A stretch of 64,000 nt of DNA from Rhodococcus sp. SGAir0479. Its GTDB lineage: Bacteria; Actinomycetota; Actinomycetes; Mycobacteriales; Mycobacteriaceae. Below the pieces are notes generated by a model, which was not told where the DNA came from, ran no database searches, and saw only the letters and a program-made list of their open reading frames with translations. Made by a program: the position numbers and the translations under genes. Where the stretch lies: positions 3,038,001-3,102,000 of the forward strand of contig NZ_CP039432.1 of the NCBI RefSeq assembly GCF_005484805.1, given 5' to 3'. Positions within the stretch are counted from its first letter, which is position 1, and every line of letters starts with the position of its first letter. Below, one piece after another: positions 1-11,265 of this stretch.

Positions 1-35
1 TCGTAGTGCACCACCCGATCCGTGGAAGTCGTCAT
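1..35 (-). CDS. Next operon gene, first 11 codons only (cut by window edge)
   Basis: An ATG at 35 (minus strand) opens a reading frame that begins MTTSTDRVVHY and runs off the left edge. It is preceded by GAGGAGG about 7 nt upstream and lies 10 nt after the stop of the acyl-CoA dehydrogenase gene, so it is almost certainly the next gene of the same operon. Eleven residues are too few to identify the product. In Atu/Liu-type operons an enoyl-CoA hydratase often sits here, but that is inference from context only. Confidence 0.6.
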   Translation of the reverse strand, partial: MTTSTDRVVHY

Positions 36-45
36 CGCAGCCTCC

Positions 46-1205
46 TCAGTACGACTTCGGCAGGCCCAGCGAATGCTGGGCGACGAAGTTGAGGATCATC
101 TCGCGGCTCACCGGCGCCACCCGCGCGATACGGGCCGCGCCCAGCATCGCCGACAGGCCGTATTCCTTGGTCAGCCCGCCGCCGCCGTGCGTCTGGATCG
201 CCTGGTCGAGGGTCTTGATGCTGGCCTCGGCCGCCGCGTACTTGGCCATGTTGGCCGCCTCGGCGGCGCCGAAGTCGTCGCCGCTGTCGTACAGGACGGC
301 AGCCTTCTGCATCATCAGTTTCGCGAGCTCGAGTTCGATCTTGCACTGGGCGAGCGGATGCGCCAGACCCTGGTGCGCGCCGATGGGGGTCTTCCAGACG
401 GTGCGCTCCTTCGCGAACTTCACGCCCGCCTGCAGTGCCCACCGCCCCATGCCCACCGCCATCGCGGCGCCCAGGATGCGCTCGGGGTTCAGCCCCGCGA
501 ACAACTGCATCAGTGCCGCGTCCTCCGAGCCGACCAGCGCGTCGGCGGGCAGCCGCACGTCGTCGAGGAACAGCGTGAACTGGTGGTCGGGCTCGACGAT
601 GTCCATCTCCATCGGCGTCGCGACGAAGTTCGCGGCGTCGGTGGGCACGATGAACAGTGCCGGCTTCAGCTTGCCGGTCCGGTGATCCTCCGTGCGCGCC
701 ACCACGAGCACCGCATCCGCCTGGTCCACACCGGAGATGTAGATCTTGCTGCCCCGCAGCACCCACTCCTCCCCATCCCGTCGCGCGGTGGTGGTGATCT
801 GGTGCGAGTTGGAGCCGGCGTCGGGCTCGGTGATCCCGAACGCCATGATCTTCGATCCGTCGGCGAGCGCGGTGAGCCACTGCTGCTTCTGCGCGTCGGT
901 GCCGTACTTGCCGATGATGGTGCCGCAGATGGCGGGTGAGACGACGACGAGCAGCAACCCGGCCCCCTGCGCAGCGAGCTCCTCCTGCACCAGCGCCAGT
1001 TCGTAGATGCCCGCACCGCCGCCGCCGTACTCCTCGGGCAGGTTGACGCCCAGGAACCCGAGCTTGCCGGCCTCGTTCCACAGCTCGGTGAGCGGTTCTC
1101 CCCGGCGTGCCTTCGGCAGGACGTAGTCGACGTAGTTGAAGCGCTGGGCGAGCTTCGACACCGCCGCCCGCAGCTCCTTCTGCTCGTCGGTCTCGATGAA
1201 GCTGC

Positions 1206-1209
<4 letters not shown>
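46..1209 (-). CDS. Acyl-CoA dehydrogenase (IVD-like catalytic layout)
   Basis: A 387-residue flavoprotein of the acyl-CoA dehydrogenase family, which introduces the alpha-beta double bond into acyl-CoA with FAD and passes electrons to ETF. The FAD/substrate motif FGITEPDAGS lies near residues 124-133 and the second signature (GSKIYISG) near 153-160. The usual catalytic Glu of the short/medium-chain enzymes (in an EGT motif near the C terminus) is absent; instead an ER pair at about residue 243 (NPERI) matches the position used by isovaleryl-CoA and long-chain dehydrogenases. That favours a branched substrate (inference). The ATG at 1209 was chosen because it overlaps the stop of the carboxylase alpha gene (ATGA) and gives normal family length. 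It is the sixth visible gene of the operon read from 8532 downward. Confidence 0.92.
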
Positions 1210-3227
<2,018 letters not shown>

Positions 3228-3237
3228 AGTTCCTCAC

Positions 3238-4836
3238 TCACATCCGGAAGACGCCGAAGTTGTCGGTGCCCTCGATCGGGGCGGTGGCGATGGCCGACAG
3301 GCACATCCCCACCACCGTGCGCGTGTCACGCGGGTCGATGACGCCGTCGTCGTAGAGGCGGCCGGACAGGAACATCGGGAGCGACTCGGCCTCGATCTGG
3401 TTCTCGATCATCGCCCGCATCCCGGCGTCGGCTTCCTCGTCGAACGCCTGCCCGCGGGCCTCGGCGGCCGCGCGGCCGACGATCGAGATGACACCCGCGA
3501 GCTGGGCACCGCCCATGACGGCGGACTTGGAACTGGGCCACGCGAACAGGAACCGCGGGTCGAACGCACGCCCGCACATGCCGTAGTGGCCGGCGCCGTA
3601 CGACGCGCCGAGCAGGATCGAGATGTGCGGGACCGTCGAGTTGGCGACCGCGTTGATCATCATCGATCCGTGCTTGATCATCCCGCCCTCCTCGTACTCC
3701 TTGCCCACCATGTAGCCGGTGGTGTTGTGCAGGAACAGAAGTGGTGTGTCGGACCGGTTGGCCAGCTGGATGAACTGGGTGGCCTTCTGGGACTCCTCGC
3801 TGAACAGGACGCCGCGCGCGTTGGCCAGGATGCCGATGGGGTAACCGTGCAGTTCGGCCCAGCCCGTCACCAGCGACGAGCCGTACATCGGCTTGAACTC
3901 GTCGAAGTCCGAGCCGTCGACGATGCGGGCGATCACCTCCCGCGGATCGAACGGAATCTTCAGGTCCGCGGGCACGACGGCGAGCAGATCCTCGGGATCC
4001 TCGAGCGGTTCGATCACCTCGGCCCGCGGCGCCGGCCCCTGCTTGCGCCAGTTGAGCCGCCGGACGATGCTGCGGCCGATGCGGATCGCGTCCTGCTCGT
4101 CCTGCGCGAAGTAGTCCGCCAGACCCGACGTCCGGGCGTGCATCTCGGCGCCACCGAGGGATTCGTCGTCGGACTCCTCGCCGGTAGCCATCTTCACCAG
4201 CGGTGGGCCGGCCAGGAACACCTTGGACCGCTCCTTGATCATCACGACGTGGTCGGACATGCCGGGGATGTAGGCGCCGCCCGCGGTCGAATTGCCGAAG
4301 ACCAGTGCGATGGTCGGGATTCCCGCGGCCGACAACTTCGTCAGGTCGCGGAACATCCGGCCGCCCGGGATGAACACCTCCTTCTGGGTCGGTAGGTCGG
4401 CGCCCCCGGACTCGACGAGCGAGATGACCGGCAGGCGGTTCGCCACGGCGATGTCGTTGGCGCGGAACCCCTTCTTGAGGGTCCACGGGTTGGAGGTCCC
4501 GCCGCGCACCGTGGGATCGTTCGCGACGATGAGGCATTCGACACCGCTGACGACGCCGATCCCCACGATGGTGGACGCACCCACGGGGAACTCGGTGCCC
4601 CACGCCGCGAGCGGCGACAGTTCGAGGAACGGCGAGTCCGGGTCGAGCAGCAACTCGATCCGCTCCCGCGCCAGCAGTTTGCCGCGCTTGTGGTGCCGCT
4701 CGACGTACTTCTCCCCGCCGCCGGCGAGCGCCTTCGCATGCTCGGCCTCGAGCTCGGCGAGCTTGGCCGTCATCGACTCGGCCGCCGCCGCGTACTCCGG
4801 CGACGTGGTGTCCAGTGCCGACTTCAGGATCGTCAC
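3238..4836 (-). CDS. Acyl-CoA carboxylase beta subunit (carboxyltransferase)
   Basis: A 532-residue carboxyltransferase subunit of the crotonase-like AccD/MCC-beta family, which moves the carboxyl group from biotin to an acyl-CoA. The glycine-rich acyl-CoA pocket (GNSTAGGAYIPGM) and the C-terminal half motif (GASYGAGHYGMCGRA) are intact. The length matches methylcrotonyl-CoA and geranyl-CoA carboxylase beta subunits (LiuB/AtuC, about 535 residues). The GTG start at 4836 overlaps the TGA of the upstream dehydrogenase (GTGA), so the two are translationally coupled. Methylcrotonyl-CoA, geranyl-CoA or another branched enoyl-CoA are all possible substrates; the AtuA neighbour makes an isoprenoid substrate attractive but unproven. 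Confidence 0.93.
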   Translation of the reverse strand: MTILKSALDTTSPEYAAAAESMTAKLAELEAEHAKALAGGGEKYVERHHKRGKLLARERIELLLDPDSPFLELSPLAAWGTEFPVGASTIVGIGVVSGVECLIVANDPTVRGGTSNPWTLKKGFRANDIAVANRLPVISLVESGGADLPTQKEVFIPGGRMFRDLTKLSAAGIPTIALVFGNSTAGGAYIPGMSDHVVMIKERSKVFLAGPPLVKMATGEESDDESLGGAEMHARTSGLADYFAQDEQDAIRIGRSIVRRLNWRKQGPAPRAEVIEPLEDPEDLLAVVPADLKIPFDPREVIARIVDGSDFDEFKPMYGSSLVTGWAELHGYPIGILANARGVLFSEESQKATQFIQLANRSDTPLLFLHNTTGYMVGKEYEEGGMIKHGSMMINAVANSTVPHISILLGASYGAGHYGMCGRAFDPRFLFAWPSSKSAVMGGAQLAGVISIVGRAAAEARGQAFDEEADAGMRAMIENQIEAESLPMFLSGRLYDDGVIDPRDTRTVVGMCLSAIATAPIEGTDNFGVFRM

Positions 4837-5981
4837 GACTGGTACCCCAATCGCTTGGCTGCCAGCGAGGTCAGGATCTCCGTGGTCCCGCCGCCGATTC
4901 CCAGAATGCGCATGTCCCGGTACTGCCTTTCCACTTCGCTCTCCGCCATGTACCCCATGCCGCCGAACAACTGCACGGCCTGGTTCGCCACCCACTCGCC
5001 GGCTTCGACGGCGGTGTTCTTCGCAAAGCACACCTCGGCGACGAAGTCCTCGCTCGAGGTGAGCGAACGTTCGACGAGGGTGCGGGTGTAGACCCGTGCG
5101 ACGTCGATGCGTCGCGTCATCTCGGTGAGGGTGTTCTGCACGGCCTGCCGGGAGATCAACGGCCGTCCGAAGGTCTCGCGGTCGCGGCACCACTGCAGCG
5201 TCAGGTCCAGGCAGCGCTGTGCGCTCGCGTACGCCTGGGCCGCCAGCGCGATGCGTTCGGTGAGGAACGCCTGCGCGATCTGGGCGAACCCCGAGTCCTC
5301 GACCCCCACCAGGTTCTCCACCGGCACCCGGGCGTCGGCGAAGGACAGTTCGGCGGTGTCCGACGCCCGCCAGCCCATCTTGTCGAGCTTGCGCGCCACC
5401 TCGAATCCCGGTGTGCCCTTCTCGATCACGAGCAGCGATACCCCCTGCGCCCCCGGCCCGCCGGTCCGCACCGCGGTGACCACGAAGTCGGCGCGGACCG
5501 CCGAGGTGATGAACGTCTTGGCGCCGTTGACCACGTAGTGGTCGCCGTCCCGGACCGCGGTCGTGCGCAGGTGCCCGACGTCCGACCCACCGCCCGGTTC
5601 GGTGATCGCGAGTGAGCCGATCTTCGCGCCCGCGAGCGTGGGCCGCACCCACCGCTCGATCTGCCGGGGATCGCCCGCCGCCACCAGGTGCGGCAGCGCG
5701 ATGCCGCACGTGAACAGCGACGCGAACACGCCGCCGGACGCGCCGGCCTGGTGCATCTCCTCGCAGATGACGGCGGCGTCGACCAGATCGCCGCCCTCGC
5801 CGCCCACCTCCTCCGGGAAGCCGGCTCCGAGCAGGCCCAGTGCGGCCGCCTTCCGATGCAGCTCCCGCGGTATCTCGCCGTCGCGTTCCCAGTCGTCGAG
5901 GTGGGGCAGGATCTCCTGCTCGACGAATCCGCGGACGGTCTTGCGCAACTGCTGCCGCTCCGGGATGTCCCACACGGTCAT
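4833..5981 (-). CDS. Acyl-CoA dehydrogenase (IVD/citronellyl-CoA dehydrogenase-like)
   Basis: A 382-residue acyl-CoA dehydrogenase. Motif LAITEPGGGSDV is near residues 124-135 and NGAKTFITS near 152-160. The C-terminal region reads ILGIGGGTTEI where short/medium-chain enzymes have a catalytic Glu in YEGT; a Glu at about 242 (FLTERIALA) is instead placed as in isovaleryl-CoA dehydrogenase. It probably oxidises a branched acyl-CoA before the carboxylation step of this operon. The start at 5981 overlaps the AtuA-gene stop (ATGA); a longer in-frame reading up to 6059 is possible but would overlap the AtuA coding region. Confidence 0.92.
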   Translation of the reverse strand: MTVWDIPERQQLRKTVRGFVEQEILPHLDDWERDGEIPRELHRKAAALGLLGAGFPEEVGGEGGDLVDAAVICEEMHQAGASGGVFASLFTCGIALPHLVAAGDPRQIERWVRPTLAGAKIGSLAITEPGGGSDVGHLRTTAVRDGDHYVVNGAKTFITSAVRADFVVTAVRTGGPGAQGVSLLVIEKGTPGFEVARKLDKMGWRASDTAELSFADARVPVENLVGVEDSGFAQIAQAFLTERIALAAQAYASAQRCLDLTLQWCRDRETFGRPLISRQAVQNTLTEMTRRIDVARVYTRTLVERSLTSSEDFVAEVCFAKNTAVEAGEWVANQAVQLFGGMGYMAESEVERQYRDMRILGIGGGTTEILTSLAAKRLGYQS

Positions 5982-7735
5982 GCGTGTCCTTCCTCGAGCT
6001 GGTCTCCGTAGCTCGGTACGAGCGCTGTCGGGATCTCCGTGTGCCGCGAGCGCAGCCACTCACCCAGGCCCTTGGCCTGCGGGTCGAAGCGGGCCTGCGA
6101 CGCGACGCCGCGGCCGAGAATGCCTTCGATCACGAAGTTGACGGCCCGCAGGTTCGGCAGGACGTGCCGCGTCACCTCCAGTCCCTTCGCCTCCGGCACC
6201 ATTCGCTTGAACTCGTCGACGGTGAGGGCGCCGGCGAGCCACCGCCACTGCTCGTCGCTCCGCACCCACACCCCGACGTTGGCATTGCCACCCTTGTCCC
6301 CGCTGCGGGCGGCCGCGACCGCACCGAGCGGCACCGTGACCGTGTCGTCGACCGGGAGTGGTTGTGGCAGCACCGGTTCCGGCACCTCTTCCAGTGCGCG
6401 GGTCGGCCCGCTCGGCTCGATGTCGACGCGGCTGCCGTCGGGCAGGACCGCGACGTGCGGCACCTCGCCGGCGTCGACGTAGCCGGGGGTGAACACCGCG
6501 TACGGCTGGCCGTGCGACGGCGGTGCGGTGAGCGTGAAGCCCGGGTAGCTCGCGAGCGCGAGTTCCACTGCCACCGACGAGAACGCCCGTCCGACGACGT
6601 CCGGATCGGGATCCCGGACCGTGCACCGCAGCAGGGCACTCGCCGCCTCCTGGGTGTCCGCGTCCGGGTGATCGGTCCGCGCGAGCGTCCAGTCGAGTTC
6701 CTGCGGCGTGGTGCGCAGCCACGCGTCCATCTGCCGCCGCACCAGGGCCGCCTTGGCCTCGATGTCGAGACCGGTGAGGACGAACGTCGCCTCGTTCCGG
6801 AAGCCGGCGAGCGCATTGAGCGACACCTTGTACTGCGGGGGCGGAGCCTCGCCGGCGACACCGGAGATCCGGACGCGGTCCGGTCCGTCGTCGGACAGCC
6901 GGATCGAGTCCATGCGCGCGGTGACGTCGGGTCCGGCGTACCGGCTCCCGGTGATCTCGTACAGCAACTGTGCGGTGACCGTGTCCACGGTGACCGCACC
7001 TCCGGTTCCCGGGTGCTTGGTGATGACCGACGAGCCGTCGGCGGCGATCTCCGCGATCGGGAAACCGGGCCGGGTGAGGTCGGGAATCTCGGTGAACCAC
7101 GAGAAGTTCCCGCCCGTGGCCTGCGTGCCGCACTCGATGACGTGCCCGGCGACGACGGCGCCCGCGAGCCGGTCGAAATCGTCTCGCGCCCACCCGAAGT
7201 GCGCGGCCGCGGGGCCCACGATCACCGACGCGTCGGTGACCCGCCCGGTGACGACGACATCGGCGCCGGCGTTCAGGCACTCGACGATGCCCCAGGCGCC
7301 CAGGTAGGCGTTGGCCGTCAGAGGCGTCGTTTCCTTGTCGAGACCCAGTTCGGCGACCCGGGAGACGAGGTCGTCACCCTCGACGTGCGCGACGGTCGCG
7401 TTCAACCCCAGTCGCTCGTTCACTTCACGCAGTGCGGCGGCCAGTCCGGCGGGGTTGAGGCCGCCCGCGTTCGTGACGATCTTGACGCCGCGCTCGAGCG
7501 CCAGGCCCAGGCAGTCCTCGGCCTGTCGCAGGAAGGTCTTCGCGTACCCGCGTGCGGGGTCCTTCATCCGGTCGCGGCCGAGGATGAGCATCGTCAGTTC
7601 CGCGAGGTAGTCGCCCGTCAGGTAGTCGAGCTCGCCACCCTCGAGCATCTCGCGCATCGCCGAGATGCGGTCGCCGTAGAACCCGGAGCAGTTGCCGATT
7701 CGGACCGGGGCAGGGTCGGAGCTGCCGGGGGTCAT
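5978..7735 (-). CDS. Acyclic terpene utilisation AtuA-family protein (DUF1446)
   Basis: A 585-residue protein of the AtuA/DUF1446 family. It starts with the characteristic [11 protein letters not shown] near residues 12-22, carries the conserved EGDDLVSRV and [10 protein letters not shown] blocks, and ends in the ~110-residue AtuA-like ferredoxin-fold domain ([18 protein letters not shown]). AtuA is needed for growth on citronellol and geraniol in Pseudomonas, but its biochemical role is not established. Its position between a TIGR03084 protein and the dehydrogenase/carboxylase genes, with 4-nt overlaps on both sides, indicates a dedicated role in the same pathway. The GDKGGNANV segment hints at phosphate or CoA binding, but no reaction can be assigned. 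Confidence 0.88.
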   Translation of the reverse strand: MTPGSSDPAPVRIGNCSGFYGDRISAMREMLEGGELDYLTGDYLAELTMLILGRDRMKDPARGYAKTFLRQAEDCLGLALERGVKIVTNAGGLNPAGLAAALREVNERLGLNATVAHVEGDDLVSRVAELGLDKETTPLTANAYLGAWGIVECLNAGADVVVTGRVTDASVIVGPAAAHFGWARDDFDRLAGAVVAGHVIECGTQATGGNFSWFTEIPDLTRPGFPIAEIAADGSSVITKHPGTGGAVTVDTVTAQLLYEITGSRYAGPDVTARMDSIRLSDDGPDRVRISGVAGEAPPPQYKVSLNALAGFRNEATFVLTGLDIEAKAALVRRQMDAWLRTTPQELDWTLARTDHPDADTQEAASALLRCTVRDPDPDVVGRAFSSVAVELALASYPGFTLTAPPSHGQPYAVFTPGYVDAGEVPHVAVLPDGSRVDIEPSGPTRALEEVPEPVLPQPLPVDDTVTVPLGAVAAARSGDKGGNANVGVWVRSDEQWRWLAGALTVDEFKRMVPEAKGLEVTRHVLPNLRAVNFVIEGILGRGVASQARFDPQAKGLGEWLRSRHTEIPTALVPSYGDQLEEGHA

Positions 7736-8532
7736 CGCGCCGTCTCCGTCCGGTTCTCGGTGCGGCCGGTTCCGGGCGGGCCCGCGAAGGCCTGTGCGAT
7801 GTCCAGCCACCGGTCGGCGTCCGGTCCCTGCGCGCACAACGCGGTGTCCCCGCGGTGTACGCGCTGCGTGACCAGCAGGCAGAAGTCCTCGGCCGGGCCC
7901 GTCACCCGCTGCGGCGCGTCCGGCGGACCCCATGCCCACACCGCACCGTCCGGCGCGGTGAGCTCGACTCGGAACTCTTCGGTCGGCGGCGTCAGCTGGT
8001 TCACGCTGTAGGCGAAGTCCCGGGTCCGCACTCCCAGCCGGGCGATGTGCTCGAGCCGCGGCGCGAACGGGAGCCGCACGCCGAGCGCGTCGGCGACGTC
8101 GCGCCCGTGCGCCCAGGTCTCCATCAAGCGCGCGGTGGCCATCGACGCCGCGCTCATCGGCGGCCCGTACCACGGGAGCTTGCGGCCGGCCGGGACCTCC
8201 CGCAGGACGGCCGCGAGCTCCGCGCGGGTGGCCCGCCAGTCGTCGAGCAGCTCACGCGGCGACCGACGTGCCTCCGCTTCGGCTCCCTCGTCGACGAAAC
8301 CGTGCGGGTTCTTCCACGCCTCGGTCAGCTGCGCCGCGAACCCGTCCGCGTCGGTGGCGGCCAGCAACGCCGCCCGATCGGTCCACGCCAGGTGGCCGAT
8401 CTGGTGTGCCACGGTCCACCCCGCGGCCGGGGTCGGCGCCGCCCACCGCTCGTCGGGCAGGTCGGCGACCAACGCGTCGACGGCCGCGCCCTCCGCCCGC
8501 AGGTCGTCGACGATCTTGTCCAGGTCTGCCAC
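7732..8532 (-). CDS. TIGR03084-family protein (DinB/mycothiol maleylpyruvate isomerase-like)
   Basis: A 266-residue protein with an N-terminal DinB-like four-helix domain of the mycothiol-dependent maleylpyruvate isomerase type. The metal-binding histidines are recognisable: [12 protein letters not shown] (about residues 41-52) and [10 protein letters not shown] further on. Family members (TIGR03084) are of unknown function and may use mycothiol or an acyl-CoA-derived substrate. I chose the GTG at 8532, preceded by GAGGAGG, over the longer reading to 8589, whose extra N-terminal residues are unlike the family and would run through the palindrome in the promoter region. It is the first gene of the operon. 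Confidence 0.85.
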   Translation of the reverse strand: MADLDKIVDDLRAEGAAVDALVADLPDERWAAPTPAAGWTVAHQIGHLAWTDRAALLAATDADGFAAQLTEAWKNPHGFVDEGAEAEARRSPRELLDDWRATRAELAAVLREVPAGRKLPWYGPPMSAASMATARLMETWAHGRDVADALGVRLPFAPRLEHIARLGVRTRDFAYSVNQLTPPTEEFRVELTAPDGAVWAWGPPDAPQRVTGPAEDFCLLVTQRVHRGDTALCAQGPDADRWLDIAQAFAGPPGTGRTENRTETAR

Positions 8533-8582
8533 ACGCCCTCCTCGAATCCTGCGACCAGGATCACACCGGAGAGGGTAAAAAT

Positions 8583-8598
8583 CAAGCATGACTGCTTG
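8583..8598. promoter_or_regulatory. Palindrome CAAGCA-N4-TGCTTG upstream of the catabolic operon
   Basis: A perfect inverted repeat with 6-bp arms and a 4-bp spacer lies 51 bp before the first gene of the minus-strand operon (start 8532) and 45 bp after the end of the next minus-strand gene (8642). Form and position suit a dimeric repressor of the TetR type, which often control acyl-CoA catabolic operons in actinobacteria. No regulator gene is adjacent in the window, so assignment is inference. Confidence 0.45.
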
Positions 8599-8641
8599 TT
8601 TATTGCGACGGTGGCGGTTCTGCCGGGGCTGTCGTCGCAGC

Positions 8642-8995
8642 TCAGGCGGTCAGGTCGGCCGACACGCGTCGAGTCCGCCGGCCCCCGGTGAGAGTCCAGT
8701 CGGCATCGGGCGCACGGGTGACGGGGTGCTGCCGTTCGACGGTGAAGTTCGTGACGGGCAGACGTTCCACGATCGCCGGGTCCGCGAGCATGTGCCCCGC
8801 GATCCCCTGCTCGAAGATCGAGTAGGCCGTGTGGTTGACCGAGTGGACGGCGACCTGCAGCGCCGCGAGCGCGCAGTCGTGCGGACCGAACTCGGCGAGC
8901 GTGTGACCGCCACCGACCGTGGTCCCCACCACCGCGTAGTAGTGCCAGCGCGACGGATCGTCCGGGTTGTTCGTGACGCCAGGCTCTGTGGCCAT
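8642..8995 (-). CDS. Hypothetical protein, 117 residues
   Basis: A short soluble-looking protein (starts [20 protein letters not shown]) with no signal peptide, membrane segment or motif that I recognise. It contains several His and aromatic residues (HSVNHTAYS). The ATG at 8995 has a purine-rich GGGAAGGGG about 8 nt upstream. Codon use matches its neighbours. It is separated from the efflux gene upstream by a strong terminator (9092-9122), so it is transcribed on its own. No function is proposed. Confidence 0.6.
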   Translation of the reverse strand: MATEPGVTNNPDDPSRWHYYAVVGTTVGGGHTLAEFGPHDCALAALQVAVHSVNHTAYSIFEQGIAGHMLADPAIVERLPVTNFTVERQHPVTRAPDADWTLTGGRRTRRVSADLTA

Positions 8996-9091
8996 GATGC
9001 GCCCCTTCCCTGCTCGAGGCTCCTGTGGTGACGATAGGACCGGCCCCCGGCAGGTTCGGGCGACGCGCCGACGCGAACTCGGACAACGAGA

Positions 9092-9122
9092 AAGCCCCCG
9101 AGCGACGGACGCTCGGGGGCTT
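9092..9122 (-). terminator. Terminator of the marR-MFS unit
   Basis: A perfect 13-bp stem (AAGCCCCCGAGCG and its complement) with a 5-nt loop sits 17 nt after the stop of the MFS gene on the minus strand. It separates that unit from the small gene at 8642-8995. Confidence 0.8.
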
Positions 9123-9138
9123 CTCGGAAAGCGAGATG

Positions 9139-10647
9139 TCAGTGCATCATCACGGGCACTTCCTCGGTCGACACGGCGGCGCGACGACGAGGCAGGAAGA
9201 ACGCCGGAACCAGCGTCACGAGCACCAGCGCGAACGCCACGAAGAACGTGTTGCCGAACGAGGCGGCCGAGTCGTTGAGCATCTGCCCGATGCTGCTCGG
9301 ATCCGTCGGCGGGGCGGCGTCCTTGCTCAGACCGTGCGACGTCATCTGGTTGGTGAGCACCACCGACATCGTCGCCGTACCGACCGAGCCGGCCGTCTGC
9401 TGGACGATGTTCATCAGCGTGGAGCCGCGGGCGATCATCTCGTGCTTGAGCGTGACCATCGCGGCCGTCATCAGCGGCATCATCGTGCAGCCCATGCCGA
9501 GACCCATGACGAACAGCGACCCCATCAGGAGCGCGTACGACGACGTGGCGGTCAACTGCGTGAACGTGAACATCCCCAGAGCGATCAGCGGCAGACCGGA
9601 AAGTACGATCTTGCCCGGACCGATCTTGTCGACCAGCCGGCCCGCGATCGGCATCGTCACCATCGCGCCGATGCCCTGCGGGGCCAGCAGCAGGCCGGCG
9701 GCCATCGCGGACTCACCCCGCACCTGGATGAAGTAGCTCGGGAACAGCAGTCCCGCACCCATGAACGCGATGATGAACATCGTCGTGGTGATGACCGCGA
9801 CGGTGAGCTGACGGTTCTGGAACAGGCGCAGATCGATCAGCGGGTGATCCTTGCGCAGCGCATGGAACACGAAGCCGACGATCAGGGCGAGACCGATCAC
9901 GATCGGGATCACCACCTCGGGGGCGAGACCCTTGCCGTGCTCCGGGATCGACGAGACGCCGTACAGGAACAGCGCCAGACCGGGCGAGAGCAGCAGCATG
10001 CCGACGAAGTCGAAGGCCTGCGACGGGCTGGGCTCGTCCTTGGGCAGCAGCTTGACCGCGGCGGCCAGCGCCACGATGCCGATCGGCAGGTTGATGAGGA
10101 AGATCCAGTGCCAGCTCGCGGCGTCGATGAGCCATCCGCCGATGATCGGGCCGCCGATGGGGCCGAGGAGCATAGGGATACCGAGGACCGCCATCACGCG
10201 TCCGACTCGTTCGGGGCCCGCCGCGCGGGTCATGATCGTCATACCGAGCGGCATCAGCATGCCGCCACCGAGACCCTGCACCACGCGGAAGACGATGAGC
10301 GAGGTGATGTCCCACGCGAACGCGCACAGGACCGAGCCGATCACGAACAACACCAGCGCGCCGATGTACAGGCGCTTGGTGCCGAACCTGTCCGCGGCCC
10401 AACCCGTCACCGGGATGACGGTCGCCAGCGCCAGCGTGTACGCCGTCATGGTCCACGCGACGACCGCGTAGCTGGTCTCGAACGTCTCCGCGAAGGTCGG
10501 CAGCGCGACGCTGACGACGGTGACGTCGAGGATGGACATGATGGCACCGAGCACCACCACCGAGGCGATCTTGAGGACCGCGCCGTCGATCTTGTCCGAC
10601 TCGGGAGCCCCCGATGGGGGTGCCGCCGGCGAGTTGGGCGTCGTCAT
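9139..10647 (-). CDS. DHA2-family (EmrB/QacA) MFS multidrug efflux transporter
   Basis: A 502-residue integral membrane protein with about 14 hydrophobic segments, typical of the DHA2 drug:H+ antiporter family. Motif A-like WAADRFGTKRLYIGAL follows TM2 and the antiporter motif C region (LGIPMLLGPIGGPIIGGWL) lies in TM5. It exports drugs or lipophilic metabolites across the cytoplasmic membrane. It overlaps the marR gene by 4 nt (ATGA at 10644-10647), so regulator and pump form an operon, a usual arrangement for inducible efflux. The substrate cannot be read from the sequence. Confidence 0.93.
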   Translation of the reverse strand: MTTPNSPAAPPSGAPESDKIDGAVLKIASVVVLGAIMSILDVTVVSVALPTFAETFETSYAVVAWTMTAYTLALATVIPVTGWAADRFGTKRLYIGALVLFVIGSVLCAFAWDITSLIVFRVVQGLGGGMLMPLGMTIMTRAAGPERVGRVMAVLGIPMLLGPIGGPIIGGWLIDAASWHWIFLINLPIGIVALAAAVKLLPKDEPSPSQAFDFVGMLLLSPGLALFLYGVSSIPEHGKGLAPEVVIPIVIGLALIVGFVFHALRKDHPLIDLRLFQNRQLTVAVITTTMFIIAFMGAGLLFPSYFIQVRGESAMAAGLLLAPQGIGAMVTMPIAGRLVDKIGPGKIVLSGLPLIALGMFTFTQLTATSSYALLMGSLFVMGLGMGCTMMPLMTAAMVTLKHEMIARGSTLMNIVQQTAGSVGTATMSVVLTNQMTSHGLSKDAAPPTDPSSIGQMLNDSAASFGNTFFVAFALVLVTLVPAFFLPRRRAAVSTEEVPVMMH

Positions 10648-11114
10648 GTGCAGAATTCCTGACTTCGGGCTCGCAGGGCGTCGCCTGCGAGTATGGGTTG
10701 TAGGGCCGCGAGCAGGCGCTGACGGTCCGGCTGATCCAGCCGTCCGGCGAACGCGCGGAGCTCGTCCCGCTTGTCCTCGAGATGACGGGAGGCGAGAGTG
10801 CGTCCGGCCTCCGTCAGCGAGACCCGTTTGATCCGGCGATCGTCGGGGTCTTCACGGCGCAACACCAGCTCCTGGCACACCAACTGGTCGATGTTGCGAC
10901 CGGCCGCTGCCACCGAGATCCGCAGACGCTCGGCGACTTCGTTGATCGCGATCGGCTCCCCGTGCTGCGCCAGCACGAAGAGTGCGCGAACCTGCGAGAA
11001 CGACAGATCCATCGCGATGAGGGTGTCCATCGACTCGGACTCCCCCATGCCCAGAAGGCGCATGATGAACTCCTCGAGCACGGTGTAGAGGTCGTCTGGA
11101 GTCACATCTGCCAC
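10644..11114 (-). CDS. MarR-family transcriptional regulator
   Basis: A 156-residue winged-helix regulator. The HTH region (EPIAINEVAERLRISVAAAG) lies in the middle and is followed by the wing with REDPDDRRIKRVSLTEAG, the DxRxxR signature of MarR proteins. It probably represses its own operon with the downstream efflux gene until a ligand binds. I start it at the GTG at 11114; the longer reading to 11195 would run through the likely operator and -10. There is no Shine-Dalgarno sequence; the -10-like TACTAT ends 8 nt before this GTG, so the message may be leaderless. Confidence 0.88.
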   Translation of the reverse strand: MADVTPDDLYTVLEEFIMRLLGMGESESMDTLIAMDLSFSQVRALFVLAQHGEPIAINEVAERLRISVAAAGRNIDQLVCQELVLRREDPDDRRIKRVSLTEAGRTLASRHLEDKRDELRAFAGRLDQPDRQRLLAALQPILAGDALRARSQEFCT

Positions 11115-11121
11115 GAACGAA

Positions 11122-11149
11122 AATAGTAGCGACTGCGCAACTATTGCAA
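11122..11149 (-). promoter_or_regulatory. marR promoter with overlapping palindromic operator
   Basis: Reading the minus strand, TTGCAA (11144-11149) is followed by TACTAT (11123-11128) as -35/-10 candidates; the 15-bp spacing is short. An imperfect 24-bp palindrome (11122-11145, outer arms AATAGT/ACTATT, 18 of 24 positions symmetric) covers the -10 and spacer, as expected for MarR autorepression. Confidence 0.5.
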
Positions 11150-11206
11150 AAATGCGAGGATGTCGGACCCCCGCGTTCGTTCGCGACCTCTCCACGACAC
11201 CACGAC

Positions 11207-11247
11207 GCCCCTACCTGCGGCAACAGATTTTCCACGCAGGAAGGGGC
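11207..11247 (-). terminator. Terminator after the quinone oxidoreductase gene
   Basis: Arms GCCCCTACCTGCG and CGCAGGAAGGGGC pair over 12 of 13 positions around a 15-nt loop, starting 19 nt past the stop of the minus-strand gene at 11266. No clear U tract. Confidence 0.55.
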
Positions 11248-11265
11248 GGGTGACGAGGAACACAG

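Noticed and set aside
4837-6063. Extension of the carboxylase beta-subunit frame upstream of 4836
   Set aside because: It covers the dehydrogenase gene in another frame; the true start is the GTG overlapping the dehydrogenase stop.
9025-10662. A 545-codon plus-strand frame opposite the MFS gene, very rich in His, Arg and Asp
   Set aside because: Composition is typical of antisense reading of a membrane protein gene; no motif.
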